From the NCBI RefSeq assembly GCF_003470205.1, contig NZ_QWKP01000194.1:1-33992 (forward strand): 33,992 nt of DNA. The letters run 5' to 3'. A program made the translations under genes and the position numbers. The number at the start of each line of letters is the position of its first letter. Positions within the stretch are counted from its first letter, which is position 1. This document shows positions 1 to 9,834 of the stretch, piece by piece. The DNA comes from Cellulomonas rhizosphaerae. Its GTDB lineage: Bacteria; Actinomycetota; Actinomycetes; Actinomycetales; Cellulomonadaceae. A model generated the notes under the pieces. That model saw nothing but the letters and a program-made list of their open reading frames with translations. It did not search any database and was not told the DNA's origin.

Positions 1-380
1 TCGAGGGCGCGCCGACGGCAGCGAGCGTGACCGCGTCGGTGTACGGCGGCGCGGTCTGGGCGCGAGTGGACGCGAGCTTCGCGCACCTGTCGCTCTCGGC
101 GCCGGGCGCCACGCCGTCCGGCTGCGATGACATCGGGACGCCGTGGTCTGCGGGGGGAACGGCGACCTGCTCGATCGTGTTCGACCGGTCGAGCGCCAAC
201 CAAACCGTGAAGGCCGGGCACTCGGTGCCCACGTCGACACTGACCGCGACGTCGACGTGGACCGCCCAGTGGGTGTCGAGCGCCAACGCCGCCCCGCAGG
301 AGCTCCCGGATCCCGACCCGGTGACGACGACCGCCGAGGTGCCCGTCGCCGAGGTCCAGTCGGTCGTCACGGGCTCTTGA
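1..380 (+). CDS. 3' end of a secreted-protein-like gene (5' truncated by window)
   Basis: The reading frame is open from the left edge (first full codon at base 3) to a TGA at 378-380, so the start lies outside the window. A GTG at 27 exists but has no convincing ribosome binding site. The visible part, about 125 residues, is rich in Ser, Thr and Ala and looks like an exported beta-rich domain. It ends in VPVAEVQSVVTGS, almost the same as the C-terminus of the protein encoded at 2719-3591 (VPVAEIQSVVTSGS). Both also share a spaced Gly-Cys...Thr-Cys-Ser...Arg-Ser-Ser pattern before that end, so the two look paralogous. I do not recognise the family and assign no function. Extracytoplasmic location is inferred from the paralogue, which has a signal peptide. 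Confidence 0.7.
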   Translation, partial: EGAPTAASVTASVYGGAVWARVDASFAHLSLSAPGATPSGCDDIGTPWSAGGTATCSIVFDRSSANQTVKAGHSVPTSTLTATSTWTAQWVSSANAAPQELPDPDPVTTTAEVPVAEVQSVVTGS

Positions 381-387
381 CACGCAT

Positions 388-403
388 TCGAACACGTGTT
401 CGG
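388..403. promoter_or_regulatory. SOS (LexA) box upstream of the radical SAM gene
   Basis: The sequence TCGAACACGTGTTCGG contains a perfect 14-bp palindrome (389-402) with the form CGAAC-N4-GTTCG. This is the core of the actinobacterial LexA/SOS box, TCGAAC-N4-GTTCGA; only the last base differs. It ends 8 nt before the ATG at 412, where it would block a promoter. The match is read directly from the sequence; LexA binding is inferred. Confidence 0.75.
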
Positions 404-411
404 ATGGGGCG

Positions 412-1455
412 ATGCGATGGGACGATCAGCGGGGTGACGACGACGCGGCGCTGCCGGGCCTCGGCATGCGCGGCCTGGTCCGGAGCGTGCGGACCCCGGA
501 GTTCGCCGGGATCACCTTCCACGAGGTCCTCGCGCGCAGCGCGCTGAACAAGGTCCCCGAGGCGTCGGCGATGCCCTTCCGGTGGACGGTCAACCCGTTC
601 CGGGGCTGCACGCACGCGTGCGTCTACTGCTTCGCCCGCCCCACGCACGAGTACCTCGACCTCGACGCGGGCCGCGACTTCGAGACCCAGGTGGTCGTCA
701 AGACGAACGTGGTCGAGGTGCTGCGTGCGGAGCTGTCCCGCGCGTCGTGGGGCCGACAGGCCGTCGCGTTGGGGACCAACACCGATCCGTACCAGCGGGC
801 CGAGGGCCGGTACGCGTTCATGCCGGGCATCGTCGAGGCGCTCGTGGCGTCCCGGACGCCGCTGTCGATCCTCACCAAAGGCACCCTGCTGCGTCGCGAC
901 CTCGCGCTCCTCGCGTCGGCCGCCGAGCACGTGCCGGTCGGGATCGGCGTCTCGCTCGCCATCGGCGACGAGGCGCTCCAGCAGGCGATGGAACCGGGGA
1001 CGCCGACGCCGCGAGCCCGGCTCGACCTGATCCGCGCGGTGCGGGACGCGGGACTCCCGTGCGGCGTGATGATCGCGCCCGTCATGCCGTGGTTGACGGA
1101 CGGCAGGGACGAGCTCGACGCGCTGCTGAGCCAGGTCGCCGAGGCGGGCGCGACGGGCGTCACGGTGCTGCCGCTGCACCTGCGGGGCCCGGTCAAGCCG
1201 CTCTACTACGCATGGCTCGAGGAGCACCGCCCCGACCTCGTGGCGCGATACCGCTCGCTGTACGGGTCGGGGGCGTACGCGCCCCGCGAGTACGTCCGGT
1301 GGCTCGACGAGCGCGTGCGGCCGCTGGTCGCGCGGCACGGGCTCGGCCGGGGCGGCGGCCACCGGCTCGACGCCGAGGGAACGTACCCGGAGGGCAGCAT
1401 GCCTCCAGCGCAGGCGCCGCCCGTGGCCACCGTCCTGCAGCCCGCGCTGTTCTGA
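412..1455 (+). CDS. Rv2578c-family radical SAM protein
   Basis: This 347-residue protein closely matches the mycobacterial Rv2578c family as I recall it: the FAGITFHEVLARSALNKVP segment, the NPFRGCTHACVYCFARPTHEY core, ALGTNTDPYQRAEGRYA, and an end in LQPALF. The CX3CX2C motif that binds the radical SAM 4Fe-4S cluster is C66-C70-C73. The family is distantly related to spore photoproduct lyase, and its substrate is not established. The ATG at 412 gives an N-terminus (MRWD...) like the family's. A near-consensus SOS box lies immediately upstream, pointing to induction by DNA damage and a role in repair or damage response; that role is an inference. The gene appears monocistronic, with 49 nt to the next start. 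Family call is confident, function is not. Confidence 0.9.
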   Translation: MRWDDQRGDDDAALPGLGMRGLVRSVRTPEFAGITFHEVLARSALNKVPEASAMPFRWTVNPFRGCTHACVYCFARPTHEYLDLDAGRDFETQVVVKTNVVEVLRAELSRASWGRQAVALGTNTDPYQRAEGRYAFMPGIVEALVASRTPLSILTKGTLLRRDLALLASAAEHVPVGIGVSLAIGDEALQQAMEPGTPTPRARLDLIRAVRDAGLPCGVMIAPVMPWLTDGRDELDALLSQVAEAGATGVTVLPLHLRGPVKPLYYAWLEEHRPDLVARYRSLYGSGAYAPREYVRWLDERVRPLVARHGLGRGGGHRLDAEGTYPEGSMPPAQAPPVATVLQPALF

Positions 1456-1492
1456 GGCGACGCGACCGCGTGCGACCCGGTGCCGGGGCACC

Positions 1493-1505
1493 TAGCGTGG
1501 CGCCA
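1493..1505 (+). promoter_or_regulatory. Leaderless-type promoter -10 (TAGCGT)
   Basis: TAGCGT at 1493-1498 fits the actinobacterial TANNNT -10 consensus. It ends 6 nt before the A of the ATG at 1505, so transcription would begin at or next to the start codon. No Shine-Dalgarno sequence is visible. No clear -35 box is seen. Confidence 0.55.
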
Positions 1506-2122
1506 TGCCCGAGCGCGTCGACGTCTACCGCGGCCACATCGCCGGCTTCGGCACGGCGAGCGGGCGCCGGTTCGTCGTCGGGCGCTGGCTCGCGAGCCCG
1601 TACGGCGCGTTCGCCGACGTGATGGTCGAGGATCCGGACGGGCTCCGCACGCTCCTGGCGCCGAGCGGCGACGTGGCCGACGAGGTCTCGGCGACGTACA
1701 CGTTCGACGCGGTGCACGTCGTCGACGTGCGGGTGACGGCCGACGAGGTGTCACGGACCTGGCACGTGACGGCGGGGCCGCTCGACGCCGGGATCACGAT
1801 CGGTGCACGGACCCGGGTGGGTGCGCTGCTCGCCGCGGTGCCGCGGCCCCTCGCATCTGCGGAGTGGTTCGCCGGCGCTGTGGACCCGGTTGCGAGGGTC
1901 GCTGTGCCCGGGGTCCGGACGCGGGGGACCGCGGGCGGCGGGCGCCGCGAGACCTACGCGGCGTCGGACCAGCACGCCGTCACGGCGGTCGACGCGTCGT
2001 GGGCGGACACGTCCTGCGGCGAGCTGCGCGACCTCGTGCCCCCGGTCGGCTTCGGGTTCTCGTCGGCGCCGGCGCGGCCCAGCGTCACGCGTGTCAGCAC
2101 GACGATCAGGCGCCAGGTGTAG
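1505..2122 (+). CDS. Conserved hypothetical protein (205 aa)
   Basis: The 205-residue product has no signal peptide, membrane segment or motif that I recognise. The N-terminal half (MPERVDVYRGHIAGFGTASG...) has the codon use and periodicity of a real gene, with alternating hydrophobic and charged residues suggesting a soluble alpha/beta protein. The C-terminal third contains a Gly/Arg-rich stretch and then a segment with Trp-Ala-Asp and a single Cys. The ATG at 1505 is chosen because a TANNNT -10 lies 6 nt upstream, the pattern of a leaderless mRNA. The gene stands between the SOS-box radical SAM gene and the lipoprotein operon; whether it is functionally tied to either is unknown. Confidence 0.75.
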   Translation: MPERVDVYRGHIAGFGTASGRRFVVGRWLASPYGAFADVMVEDPDGLRTLLAPSGDVADEVSATYTFDAVHVVDVRVTADEVSRTWHVTAGPLDAGITIGARTRVGALLAAVPRPLASAEWFAGAVDPVARVAVPGVRTRGTAGGGRRETYAASDQHAVTAVDASWADTSCGELRDLVPPVGFGFSSAPARPSVTRVSTTIRRQV

Positions 2123-2166
2123 CCAACGGCACACCCGCTCGGTTCGAACCTCCGCGGACGATCACC

Positions 2167-2180
2167 TAGCCTCGCTGACG
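2167..2180 (+). promoter_or_regulatory. Leaderless-type promoter -10 (TAGCCT)
   Basis: TAGCCT at 2167-2172 lies 7 nt before the GTG at 2180, with no Shine-Dalgarno between them. This is the same arrangement as at 1493 and 8234, and it supports transcription starting at the first codon of the lipoprotein gene. Confidence 0.5.
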
Positions 2181-2725
2181 TGCAGATCCCCGTGAGCCTC
2201 GGCCGAGCCACCGCCGCCGGCGGCGTCCTCGTCGCGCTCCTGGCCGCCTGCAGCGCGAGCCCGGAGCCGGCCGACACCCCGTCTCCGAGCCCGACGACGA
2301 CCACCACCACAGCCTCCGCACAGCCGACCGCCGGGGCAGAGCAGGCCGTCGCCGCGGTCGTCGACAGGTACGTCGCCGCGATGGTCACCATGGAGAACTC
2401 GGGCCAGGTCGACCCGGCACCGATGTTCGGGATCGCGTCCGACGACGTGGCCAAGCAGGAGGCCGCGCGCGTCAAGGATCTCGTCGACCAGGGCATCCAC
2501 CGCGAGGGACACCCCACCCTCGGCGAGCCCACGATCACCGTCGACGGGTCGTCGGCCCGCTACGAGGTCTGCATGGACCAGGACGCGTGGGTCGGGGTCT
2601 ACGAGGACCAGAAGCTCGCCACCGACTACGGTCCGCTGCCGACCGGCTGGGACCTCACGCTCGTCGACGACGCATGGGTCGTCACGGCCACGGTGCCCGA
2701 CAAGGACGTGACGCTGACGTGCTGA
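2180..2725 (+). CDS. Putative lipoprotein (181 aa)
   Basis: The N-terminus has a short hydrophobic segment followed by the lipobox LAAC, with Cys24 as the predicted lipidated residue, so the mature protein should be anchored to the outer face of the membrane. Next is a Pro/Ser/Thr linker with a run of Thr (about residues 33-50), typical of a cell-wall-spanning spacer. The globular part, from about residue 55 to 181, has the size and pattern of the NTF2/limiting-CO2-like domains often found in actinobacterial lipoproteins; that fold is a guess. Two further Cys residues are present, the second being the last residue. The GTG start is supported by the leaderless -10 upstream. Its stop overlaps the downstream GTG region, so the two genes are probably translationally coupled. 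Confidence 0.8.
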   Translation: MQIPVSLGRATAAGGVLVALLAACSASPEPADTPSPSPTTTTTTASAQPTAGAEQAVAAVVDRYVAAMVTMENSGQVDPAPMFGIASDDVAKQEAARVKDLVDQGIHREGHPTLGEPTITVDGSSARYEVCMDQDAWVGVYEDQKLATDYGPLPTGWDLTLVDDAWVVTATVPDKDVTLTC

Positions 2726-3591
2726 CGCTGCGCCGAGCCCTGGCGTCGGTGACGACGGCGCTGGTCGGGCTCCTCCTGGTCATGCCCGCGTCCGGGGCGC
2801 AGGCCGCCGACGGCTGCTCGCTGGTCGAGGCCGGGGTCGTCGACGGCAAGATGACCTACGAGACGGTCTGCCCCGGCGACGAGACCGGCGGCGAGGACAC
2901 CGGCGGCGGGGGAGCGCCCGCTGCGGACAAGTGTGACAAGAGCGTCGTCGAGGGCGTCGGCGACTACGTCTTCTGCGTCGGCACCACCGCGTGCGCGGTG
3001 AACAACCCCTCGCACCTCGACGAGGCCGACTGGCCCGAGGACGAGAGCCCCGGCCCTGACTACATCTACACGTTCAAGTGGTGCACGACGGCTGCCGGCG
3101 CGACCGACTACGGCTGGAGCTGGTACCAGCCCGAGGACGAGGGCCCGACGCTCGAGGAGCTCGCGCAGCAGGCGTTCGGCGCACTGGAGACGCCCGCGTT
3201 CGCCGTGGCATTCAACCCTCCGGGCCGCACGGTCGTCGGCTTCCCCACGTGGTTCTGGGCCGACACCGGTTCCGCGGGCTCGATCACGGGCTCGTCGGCC
3301 GGCGGTGTCGTCGCGATCGCGCAGCCCTCGCGCCTCGAGGTCGATCCCGGTGACGGGCGCGGGGTCCAGCGGTGCGGGTGGACGACGACGAAGACCGACA
3401 CGTGCTCGGCCACGTACGCGCGCTCGTCGCTCGGCTACCCGGCACGGATGCGCCTCGTGTACGACGTGCGCTTCGAGAACGACGGCGCCCCGCTGGACCT
3501 CGACGGTCTGCCGACCGTGCTCCAGTCGCCGTGGGAGCAGCGCGACGTGCCCGTCGCCGAGATCCAGTCGGTCGTCACCTCCGGTTCCTGA
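2719..3591 (+). CDS. Secreted protein with signal peptide (290 aa), paralogue of the partial gene at 1-380
   Basis: The GTG at 2719 is chosen because it gives a classical signal peptide: LRRA, a hydrophobic core TTALVGLLLVMP, and an Ala-X-Ala type site at about residue 29 (GAQA|ADG). It also overlaps the lipoprotein stop at 2723-2725, which implies translational coupling. The frame is open further upstream, but that would run through the lipoprotein gene. The mature protein has a Gly-rich acidic linker (EDTGGGGAP), several paired Cys residues and many aromatic residues. The C-terminal half ends in VPVAEIQSVVTSGS, shared with the protein ending at 380. I do not recognise the family. With the lipoprotein it may form a small cell-envelope module, which is inference from co-transcription only. 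Confidence 0.8.
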   Translation: MLTLRRALASVTTALVGLLLVMPASGAQAADGCSLVEAGVVDGKMTYETVCPGDETGGEDTGGGGAPAADKCDKSVVEGVGDYVFCVGTTACAVNNPSHLDEADWPEDESPGPDYIYTFKWCTTAAGATDYGWSWYQPEDEGPTLEELAQQAFGALETPAFAVAFNPPGRTVVGFPTWFWADTGSAGSITGSSAGGVVAIAQPSRLEVDPGDGRGVQRCGWTTTKTDTCSATYARSSLGYPARMRLVYDVRFENDGAPLDLDGLPTVLQSPWEQRDVPVAEIQSVVTSGS

Positions 3592-3617
3592 GCGCGTCAG
3601 GCGCCCGGCGCGACGAC

Positions 3618-3623
3618 TAGGAT
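3618..3623 (+). promoter_or_regulatory. Candidate -10 (TAGGAT) for aspS
   Basis: TAGGAT matches TANNNT, 36 nt upstream of the aspS start, which would give an mRNA leader of about 30 nt. GAAGGA at 3647-3652 is a good Shine-Dalgarno 7 nt before the GTG. No convincing -35 is visible. Confidence 0.4.
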
Positions 3624-3659
3624 CGTTGCGGCCACAACCCCTGACCGAAGGACTTCGCT

Positions 3660-5438
<1,779 letters not shown>

Positions 5439-5446
5439 GGCGAGGA

Positions 5447-5488
5447 CGACCGGCCCGCCAGCGCCAGCTGACGCTCGCGGGCCGGTCG
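5447..5488. terminator. Bidirectional terminator hairpin between aspS and the minus-strand membrane gene
   Basis: CGACCGGCCCGC (5447-5458) pairs perfectly with 5477-5488. After one mismatch an inner AGCG/CGCT stem (5460-5463 with 5472-5475) continues the hairpin. It starts 9 nt after the aspS stop and lies 26 nt beyond the stop of the convergent gene at 5514, so it can serve both strands. No U-tract follows, as is common in actinobacteria. Confidence 0.8.
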
Positions 5489-5513
5489 CCCTGCACCTGC
5501 ACCAGACCTCGGC

Positions 5514-5876
5514 TCACCACCGGGGCGGCAGCACCCCGTCGCCGTTGAGCGTCAGGTGCTCGCGCGGCGGCGCGTCCATCTCGGGGACCCCGCGCCACGC
5601 CCAGTCGCTCTGGTCGGTGTGCAGCCGGTGCGGGCGCGCCCGAAAGGAGCGACGCCACAGCGTCCACAGGACGAGACCCGCGGCGATGCAGTAGAGGCCC
5701 GTCTGGAAGAAGATCCAGGCGCCTTCCTTGTGCGTCTGCGGGTCGTCCGACGCCATGCGCGCGATCATCTCGACGACGGCCGACGCCAACGGGATCGCGA
5801 GCACCGCCGTCGCGAGGCGAGCCTGCCACCGGAATCGGCGATACGTGCGGGTGTCGTGAGGAAGGATCGGCGGCAC
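5514..5876 (-). CDS. Small membrane protein, two predicted TM segments (about 120 aa)
   Basis: The product has a basic, Tyr/Arg-rich N-terminus and two hydrophobic segments (LATAVLAIPLASAVVEMIA and FFQTGLYCIAAGLVLWTLW). A hydrophilic C-terminal tail of about 45 residues follows, rich in Trp, His and Pro. I do not recognise a family. Two starts are possible: TTG at 5882 or GTG at 5876. I prefer the GTG because a weak TAGACC -10 (complement of 5883-5888) sits 6 nt before it, the leaderless spacing seen elsewhere in this window. The gene lies 53 nt downstream of the MMPL gene on the same strand and could also be co-transcribed with it. A shared hairpin with aspS follows it. Confidence 0.65.
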   Translation of the reverse strand: MPPILPHDTRTYRRFRWQARLATAVLAIPLASAVVEMIARMASDDPQTHKEGAWIFFQTGLYCIAAGLVLWTLWRRSFRARPHRLHTDQSDWAWRGVPEMDAPPREHLTLNGDGVLPPRW

Positions 5877-5929
5877 GCTCAAGGTCTAGCAGCCGTATGC
5901 CCCGCGTCGCGTGAGCCGACGGGGTGACG

Positions 5930-8173
5930 TCAGTGCGTGATGGCGAGCCGGGTGTAGATCCGGGTCATCCACGCCGGCGCCCACCAGTTGGCGGAGCCGA
6001 GGATCGTCATCGTCGCGGGCACGAGCAGCAGGCGGACGATGGTCGCGTCGATGAGCACGGCCACGGCCAACGCGAAGCCGACCTCTTTGATCACCAGCAG
6101 CTGCCCGGCGACGAATCCGGCGAAGACCACGATGATGATGGCCGCGGCCGAGGTGATGATCCGCCCGGAGCGCTGCAGCCCGAGGCGCACGGCGTCGTTG
6201 TCGGAGCAGCCCTCGTCGTGCAGCTCCTTGATCCGCGACAGCAGGAACACCTCGTAGTCCATCGCCAGCCCGAACGCGAAGGCGATCACGAGAGCGATCA
6301 CGAACGTCTCGATCCCGCCGGTCGAGGTGAACCCGAGCAGGCCCTCGAGGTGCCCGTCCTGGAACGCCCACACGAGCACGCCGAGCGATGCGGCGAGCGA
6401 GAGCAGGTTGGTCAGCAGCGCCTTGACCGGCAGCACGACCGAGCCGGTCATGAGGAACAGCAGGATGAACGTGGCGAGCCCGACGATCAGCGCGGCCCAG
6501 GGCGCACCCGCACGCAGCGCTGCGGAGAAGTCGATCTGCGAGGCCGCCTGGCCGGTCACCCACGTCGGGAAGCCGGGGTCGAGGTCGCGAATCTCCATGA
6601 CCGCGTCCCGCGCGACCGCGTCGCCGCCGTCCGTCGTCGCAGGGCGCACGCCGATCGCGACGTAGGACCCGACGGGCGTGGGGCTGTCGACCGACGCGAC
6701 GTCGGGCAGAGCCTCGAGCTCGGTGGCCCAGGCCGTCGCCTCGTCGAGCGACGCCTCGGCGACGACCGTGATGGCCGGTGACGTGGACGCGGGGTACTGG
6801 GCGGCGAGCGTCTCGACGAACTCGCGCTGCGTGCTGCCGGCCGGAAGGAGCTGTGTGGTCGAGCTGCGCAGCTCGAGGTGCGCGAGCGGGAGCGCGAGGG
6901 TCACCAGCACGACGACCGCACCGCCCATGACCCACCACGGGTGGCGCTGCACGCGTGCGGCGAGCCGCGAGAAGCGGCCCTCCTCGGCAACCACGTCGGA
7001 CGTGCTCGAGAGCAGGCGCTGGAGGCCCGGCACGCGCGAGAGCAGGCCGGGACGTGCCAACCGGCGGCCGGTCAGCACGAGCAGCGCGGGCACGAGCGTC
7101 ATCGCGGTCGCGACGGCGACGACGACCACGGCCACGCCCGCGGCGCCGATGGCCCGCAGGATGTCGGGGGAGAAGACGAGCAGGCTCGCGATCGAGATCG
7201 CGACGGTCAGCGCGGAGAACGCGACGGTGCGCCCCGCGGTCGCCATGGTGTTCTCGATGGCGGTCACGACGGGTCCGTCGCCGCGCCGACGACGAGCCGC
7301 ACGGCCCCCGTCGGCGTCGATGAGCCGGTGCAGCTCCTCGCGGTAGCGGGACACGATGAGCAGGCCGTAGTCGATCGACAGACCCAGGCCGAGCACGGTC
7401 ACGACGTTGACGACGGACGAGTCGAGCGTCATGACGTACGAGAGCCCGAGCAGCACGGCCAGGCCGCCCGCGATCGAGGCGAACGCGCCCGCCATGGGCA
7501 TCGCCGCGGCCAGGAAGCCGCCGAACACCAGCACCATGATGAGCAGCGCGATCGGCAGCGCGATGGCCTCGCCCGTGCGCAGGTCGGTCTCGACCTGCTC
7601 GGTGATCGCGGAGTAGATCAGGGACGTGCCGCCGACGACGCCGGTGACCTTCGGGGCGACCGGGCGCAGGTCGGCGGGGACGTCCTCGAGCCGGTGCTCG
7701 ACCGCGCTGAGCGTCCTGCTCTCCTCGGAGTCCGTCAGGCCGGGGGCGAGCTCGACCACGACGAGGAACCCGTCGCCGTCCTTGGCGACCAGGGGCGCGG
7801 CCGCGGGGTTGTCCACGCCGTCGGGCAGGGCGATCGGGTCGACCACGGACGCGACGCCGCTGATCGTGACAAGGTCCGCGCGCGCAGGGTCGAGGGCGTC
7901 GTCGAGGCCCTTCGTCGTCGGGTCGACGTCGGACAGGATGAGCGTGAGCGACGCCCCGGCCTCGTCGGCCTGCGCGAGGATCGCGCGGCCCTCCTGGCTC
8001 TCGGAGCCCGGTGCGACCGCCTCTCCGGTGGTGAGGCGCTCGAACAGGCTCTCACCGTGCACGCCGACGGCCGCGAAGGAGTAGCCGAGCACGGCCAGCA
8101 CCAGCCAGACGACGACGGTCAGGCGGGGATGGTGGGCGACGACGCGACCGAGACGGGCGAACACGCTGGCCAT
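5930..8173 (-). CDS. MMPL/RND-family membrane transporter (747 aa)
   Basis: The protein has the two-fold RND layout. TM1 follows [18 protein letters not shown], a large extracytoplasmic loop precedes five TMs containing the Asp-Tyr pair in [17 protein letters not shown], and this is repeated with a second Asp-Tyr pair in [15 protein letters not shown]. These pairs form the proton relay in MmpL-type lipid exporters, so proton-driven export of a lipid or hydrophobic compound is likely; the substrate is unknown. ATG at 8173 is chosen because homologues begin just before the first TM ([10 protein letters not shown]). The frame stays open upstream but would run across the rarA promoter. An imperfect dyad GGCGTG-N4-CACACC (8189-8204) lies upstream of the start and might be an operator. 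The 73-nt gap to rarA is divergent. Confidence 0.9.
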   Translation of the reverse strand: MASVFARLGRVVAHHPRLTVVVWLVLAVLGYSFAAVGVHGESLFERLTTGEAVAPGSESQEGRAILAQADEAGASLTLILSDVDPTTKGLDDALDPARADLVTISGVASVVDPIALPDGVDNPAAAPLVAKDGDGFLVVVELAPGLTDSEESRTLSAVEHRLEDVPADLRPVAPKVTGVVGGTSLIYSAITEQVETDLRTGEAIALPIALLIMVLVFGGFLAAAMPMAGAFASIAGGLAVLLGLSYVMTLDSSVVNVVTVLGLGLSIDYGLLIVSRYREELHRLIDADGGRAARRRRGDGPVVTAIENTMATAGRTVAFSALTVAISIASLLVFSPDILRAIGAAGVAVVVVAVATAMTLVPALLVLTGRRLARPGLLSRVPGLQRLLSSTSDVVAEEGRFSRLAARVQRHPWWVMGGAVVVLVTLALPLAHLELRSSTTQLLPAGSTQREFVETLAAQYPASTSPAITVVAEASLDEATAWATELEALPDVASVDSPTPVGSYVAIGVRPATTDGGDAVARDAVMEIRDLDPGFPTWVTGQAASQIDFSAALRAGAPWAALIVGLATFILLFLMTGSVVLPVKALLTNLLSLAASLGVLVWAFQDGHLEGLLGFTSTGGIETFVIALVIAFAFGLAMDYEVFLLSRIKELHDEGCSDNDAVRLGLQRSGRIITSAAAIIIVVFAGFVAGQLLVIKEVGFALAVAVLIDATIVRLLLVPATMTILGSANWWAPAWMTRIYTRLAITH

Positions 8174-8233
8174 CGTCGCAGGTGGATGGGCGTGCTCGCA
8201 CACCTGACGCACGATCATGTGGGCGAGCGGACG

Positions 8234-8247
8234 TACTCTGCACGCCA
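8234..8247 (+). promoter_or_regulatory. Leaderless-type promoter -10 (TACTCT) of rarA
   Basis: TACTCT at 8234-8239 fits TANNNT and ends 7 nt before the ATG at 8247. No Shine-Dalgarno is present, which is the third strong example of the leaderless pattern in this window. Confidence 0.6.
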
Positions 8248-9620
8248 TGGACCTGTTCGACGCGGCGACCTCGACCTCCTCGGGCCTGCCCGCGGTCGGG
8301 GCCGGAGCACCGCTCGCGGTCCGCATGCGACCCCGTTCGCTCGACGAGGTCGCGGGCCAGGGACACCTGCTCGTGCCCGGCTCGCCGTTGCGCCGGCTGG
8401 TCGAGCCCGCGGGCGAGGCAGGGCGGCGCGCTGCGCCGTCGTCGGTCGTGCTCTGGGGGCCGCCGGGGACGGGCAAGACGACCCTCGCCTACCTCATCGC
8501 GTCCTCGTCGGGCCGCCGGTTCGTCGAGCTGTCCGCCGTCACCGCGGGGGTCAAGGACGTGCGGGCGGTCATCGACGGCGCGCGTCGTGCCCTGGCGACG
8601 AGCTCGGGCGAGACGGTCCTGTTCATCGACGAGGTGCACCGCTTCACCAAGGCGCAGCAGGACGCGCTGCTCCCCAGCGTCGAGAACCGCTGGGTCACGC
8701 TCGTCGCCGCGACCACCGAGAACCCCTCGTTCTCCGTCAACTCCCCGCTGCTGTCCCGCTCGCTGCTGCTCACGCTCCAGCCGCTGTCCACCGAGGACGT
8801 CTCGGCGCTCGTGCGCCGCGCGGTCGGCGACGAGCGCGGGCTCGCCGGCGCGGTCACGCTGACCGACGAGGCGCTCGAGCACCTGCTGCGCCTGGCCGGG
8901 GGAGATGCGCGCAAGGCCCTGACGATCCTCGAGGCGGCCGCGGGCTCGGCGCTGTCGGCGGCCGACGAGCGCGGCGACGACACCCCGGCGCTCGTCGACC
9001 TGGAGACCGTCGAGCGCGCGATCGACGTCGCGGCGGTCCGCTACGACCGTGACGGGGACCAGCACTACGACGTGATCAGCGCGTTCATCAAGTCGATGCG
9101 CGGCTCGGACGTCGACGCGGCCCTGCACTACCTCGCGCGCATGATCGCCGCGGGGGAGGACCCCCGCTTCATCGCGCGACGCGTGGTGATCGCGGCCGCC
9201 GAGGACGTGGGCATGGCCGACCCCAGCGCGCTGCAGACCGCGGTCGCTGCCGCGCAGGCGGTCCAGCTCATCGGCATGCCCGAGGGGCGGATCATCCTGG
9301 CCGAGGCCGTCGTGCACGTCGCGACCGCGCCCAAGTCCAACCGCTCGTACAACGGCATCAACGCCGCGATGGCCGACGTCCGCGCGGGCCGGATCGGGTC
9401 CGTGCCCGCCCACCTGCGCGACGCGCACTACGCGGGAGCTGAGTCCCTCGGCCACGGCCAGGGCTACGTGTACTCGCACGACGAGCCGACCGGCGTCGCC
9501 GCGCAGCAGTACCTGCCCGACGAGCTCGCCGGCGCCCGCTACTACGAGCCGACCGACCGCGGCTTCGAGCGCCAGCTCGGTGAGCGGCTCGAGCGCATCC
9601 GCGGGATCCTCGAGGGCTGA
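8247..9620 (+). CDS. rarA: Replication-associated recombination protein A (RarA/MgsA-type AAA+ ATPase)
   Basis: RarA is an AAA+ ATPase related to clamp loaders that acts at stalled replication forks. Visible motifs: [15 protein letters not shown] near the N-terminus, Walker [10 protein letters not shown] (Lys77), Walker [11 protein letters not shown], sensor-type TTENPSF, and the C-terminal family signature with [23 protein letters not shown] and the PKSNRSY segment. At 457 residues it has full family length. The ATG at 8247 (MDLFDAATS...) is preferred over an in-frame ATG at 8217, because the TACTCT -10 lies between them and predicts a transcript beginning at 8247. The gene is alone on its strand here, followed by the rpsD promoter region. 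Confidence 0.95.
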   Translation: MDLFDAATSTSSGLPAVGAGAPLAVRMRPRSLDEVAGQGHLLVPGSPLRRLVEPAGEAGRRAAPSSVVLWGPPGTGKTTLAYLIASSSGRRFVELSAVTAGVKDVRAVIDGARRALATSSGETVLFIDEVHRFTKAQQDALLPSVENRWVTLVAATTENPSFSVNSPLLSRSLLLTLQPLSTEDVSALVRRAVGDERGLAGAVTLTDEALEHLLRLAGGDARKALTILEAAAGSALSAADERGDDTPALVDLETVERAIDVAAVRYDRDGDQHYDVISAFIKSMRGSDVDAALHYLARMIAAGEDPRFIARRVVIAAAEDVGMADPSALQTAVAAAQAVQLIGMPEGRIILAEAVVHVATAPKSNRSYNGINAAMADVRAGRIGSVPAHLRDAHYAGAESLGHGQGYVYSHDEPTGVAAQQYLPDELAGARYYEPTDRGFERQLGERLERIRGILEG

Positions 9621-9642
9621 GGGGCACGTCACGCGCGGGGCG

Positions 9643-9672
9643 TTCGAGCGGCACCCCGTTTGCAGGTAGAGT
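9643..9672 (+). promoter_or_regulatory. rpsD promoter
   Basis: The -10 is TAGAGT at 9667-9672, preceded by TGCAGG. A candidate -35 is TTCGAG (about 9643-9648, roughly 18 nt spacing). The same TGCAGGTAG(A/G)GT block recurs at 10522-10533 before the next operon. The predicted transcript would carry a leader of about 155 nt. Confidence 0.55.
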
Positions 9673-9692
9673 ATGCGGGTCGTCCTGACGCC

Positions 9693-9793
9693 CTCGCCTC
9701 ATCGCGAGCCGGCGGGACGGCCACCTGGGGCCATAGCCACGGCGCGACAGCGCCGATCGAAGGTCGGCCCCACGCCCTCCGGACACTCGTCCG
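9693..9793 (+). promoter_or_regulatory. Structured mRNA leader of rpsD (possible autoregulatory element)
   Basis: The leader folds well by eye. A hairpin CTCGC/GCGAG (9693-9697 with 9704-9708) comes first. Next, an outer stem GGGGCC/GGCCCC (9727-9732 with 9766-9771) encloses two hairpins: GGCGC-gaca-GCGCC (9741-9754) and GATC-gaa-GGTC. This gives a three-way junction. A further hairpin CGGAC-actc-GTCCG covers 9780-9793. S4 represses its own synthesis through mRNA leaders in other bacteria, so an S4-binding leader is plausible; this is inference. Confidence 0.45.
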
Positions 9794-9834
9794 CTCGGGG
9801 GTGTGACGTCAAACAAACGACAGGAAGTATCTCT

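Noticed and set aside
2141..2150. GGTTCGAACC, resembling a tRNA T-arm loop
   Set aside because: No matching acceptor, D or anticodon arms lie upstream, the flanking bases do not form a T-stem, and the site sits in a short gap before a leaderless promoter.
8189..8204. Dyad GGCGTG-ctcg-CACACC between the MMPL and rarA genes
   Set aside because: One mismatch and a short arm in 70% GC DNA make chance likely; it is only mentioned in the MMPL entry, not called as an operator.
8217..8246. Upstream ATG as start of rarA
   Set aside because: The TACTCT -10 lies downstream of it, and homologues begin at the MDLFD-like start at 8247.
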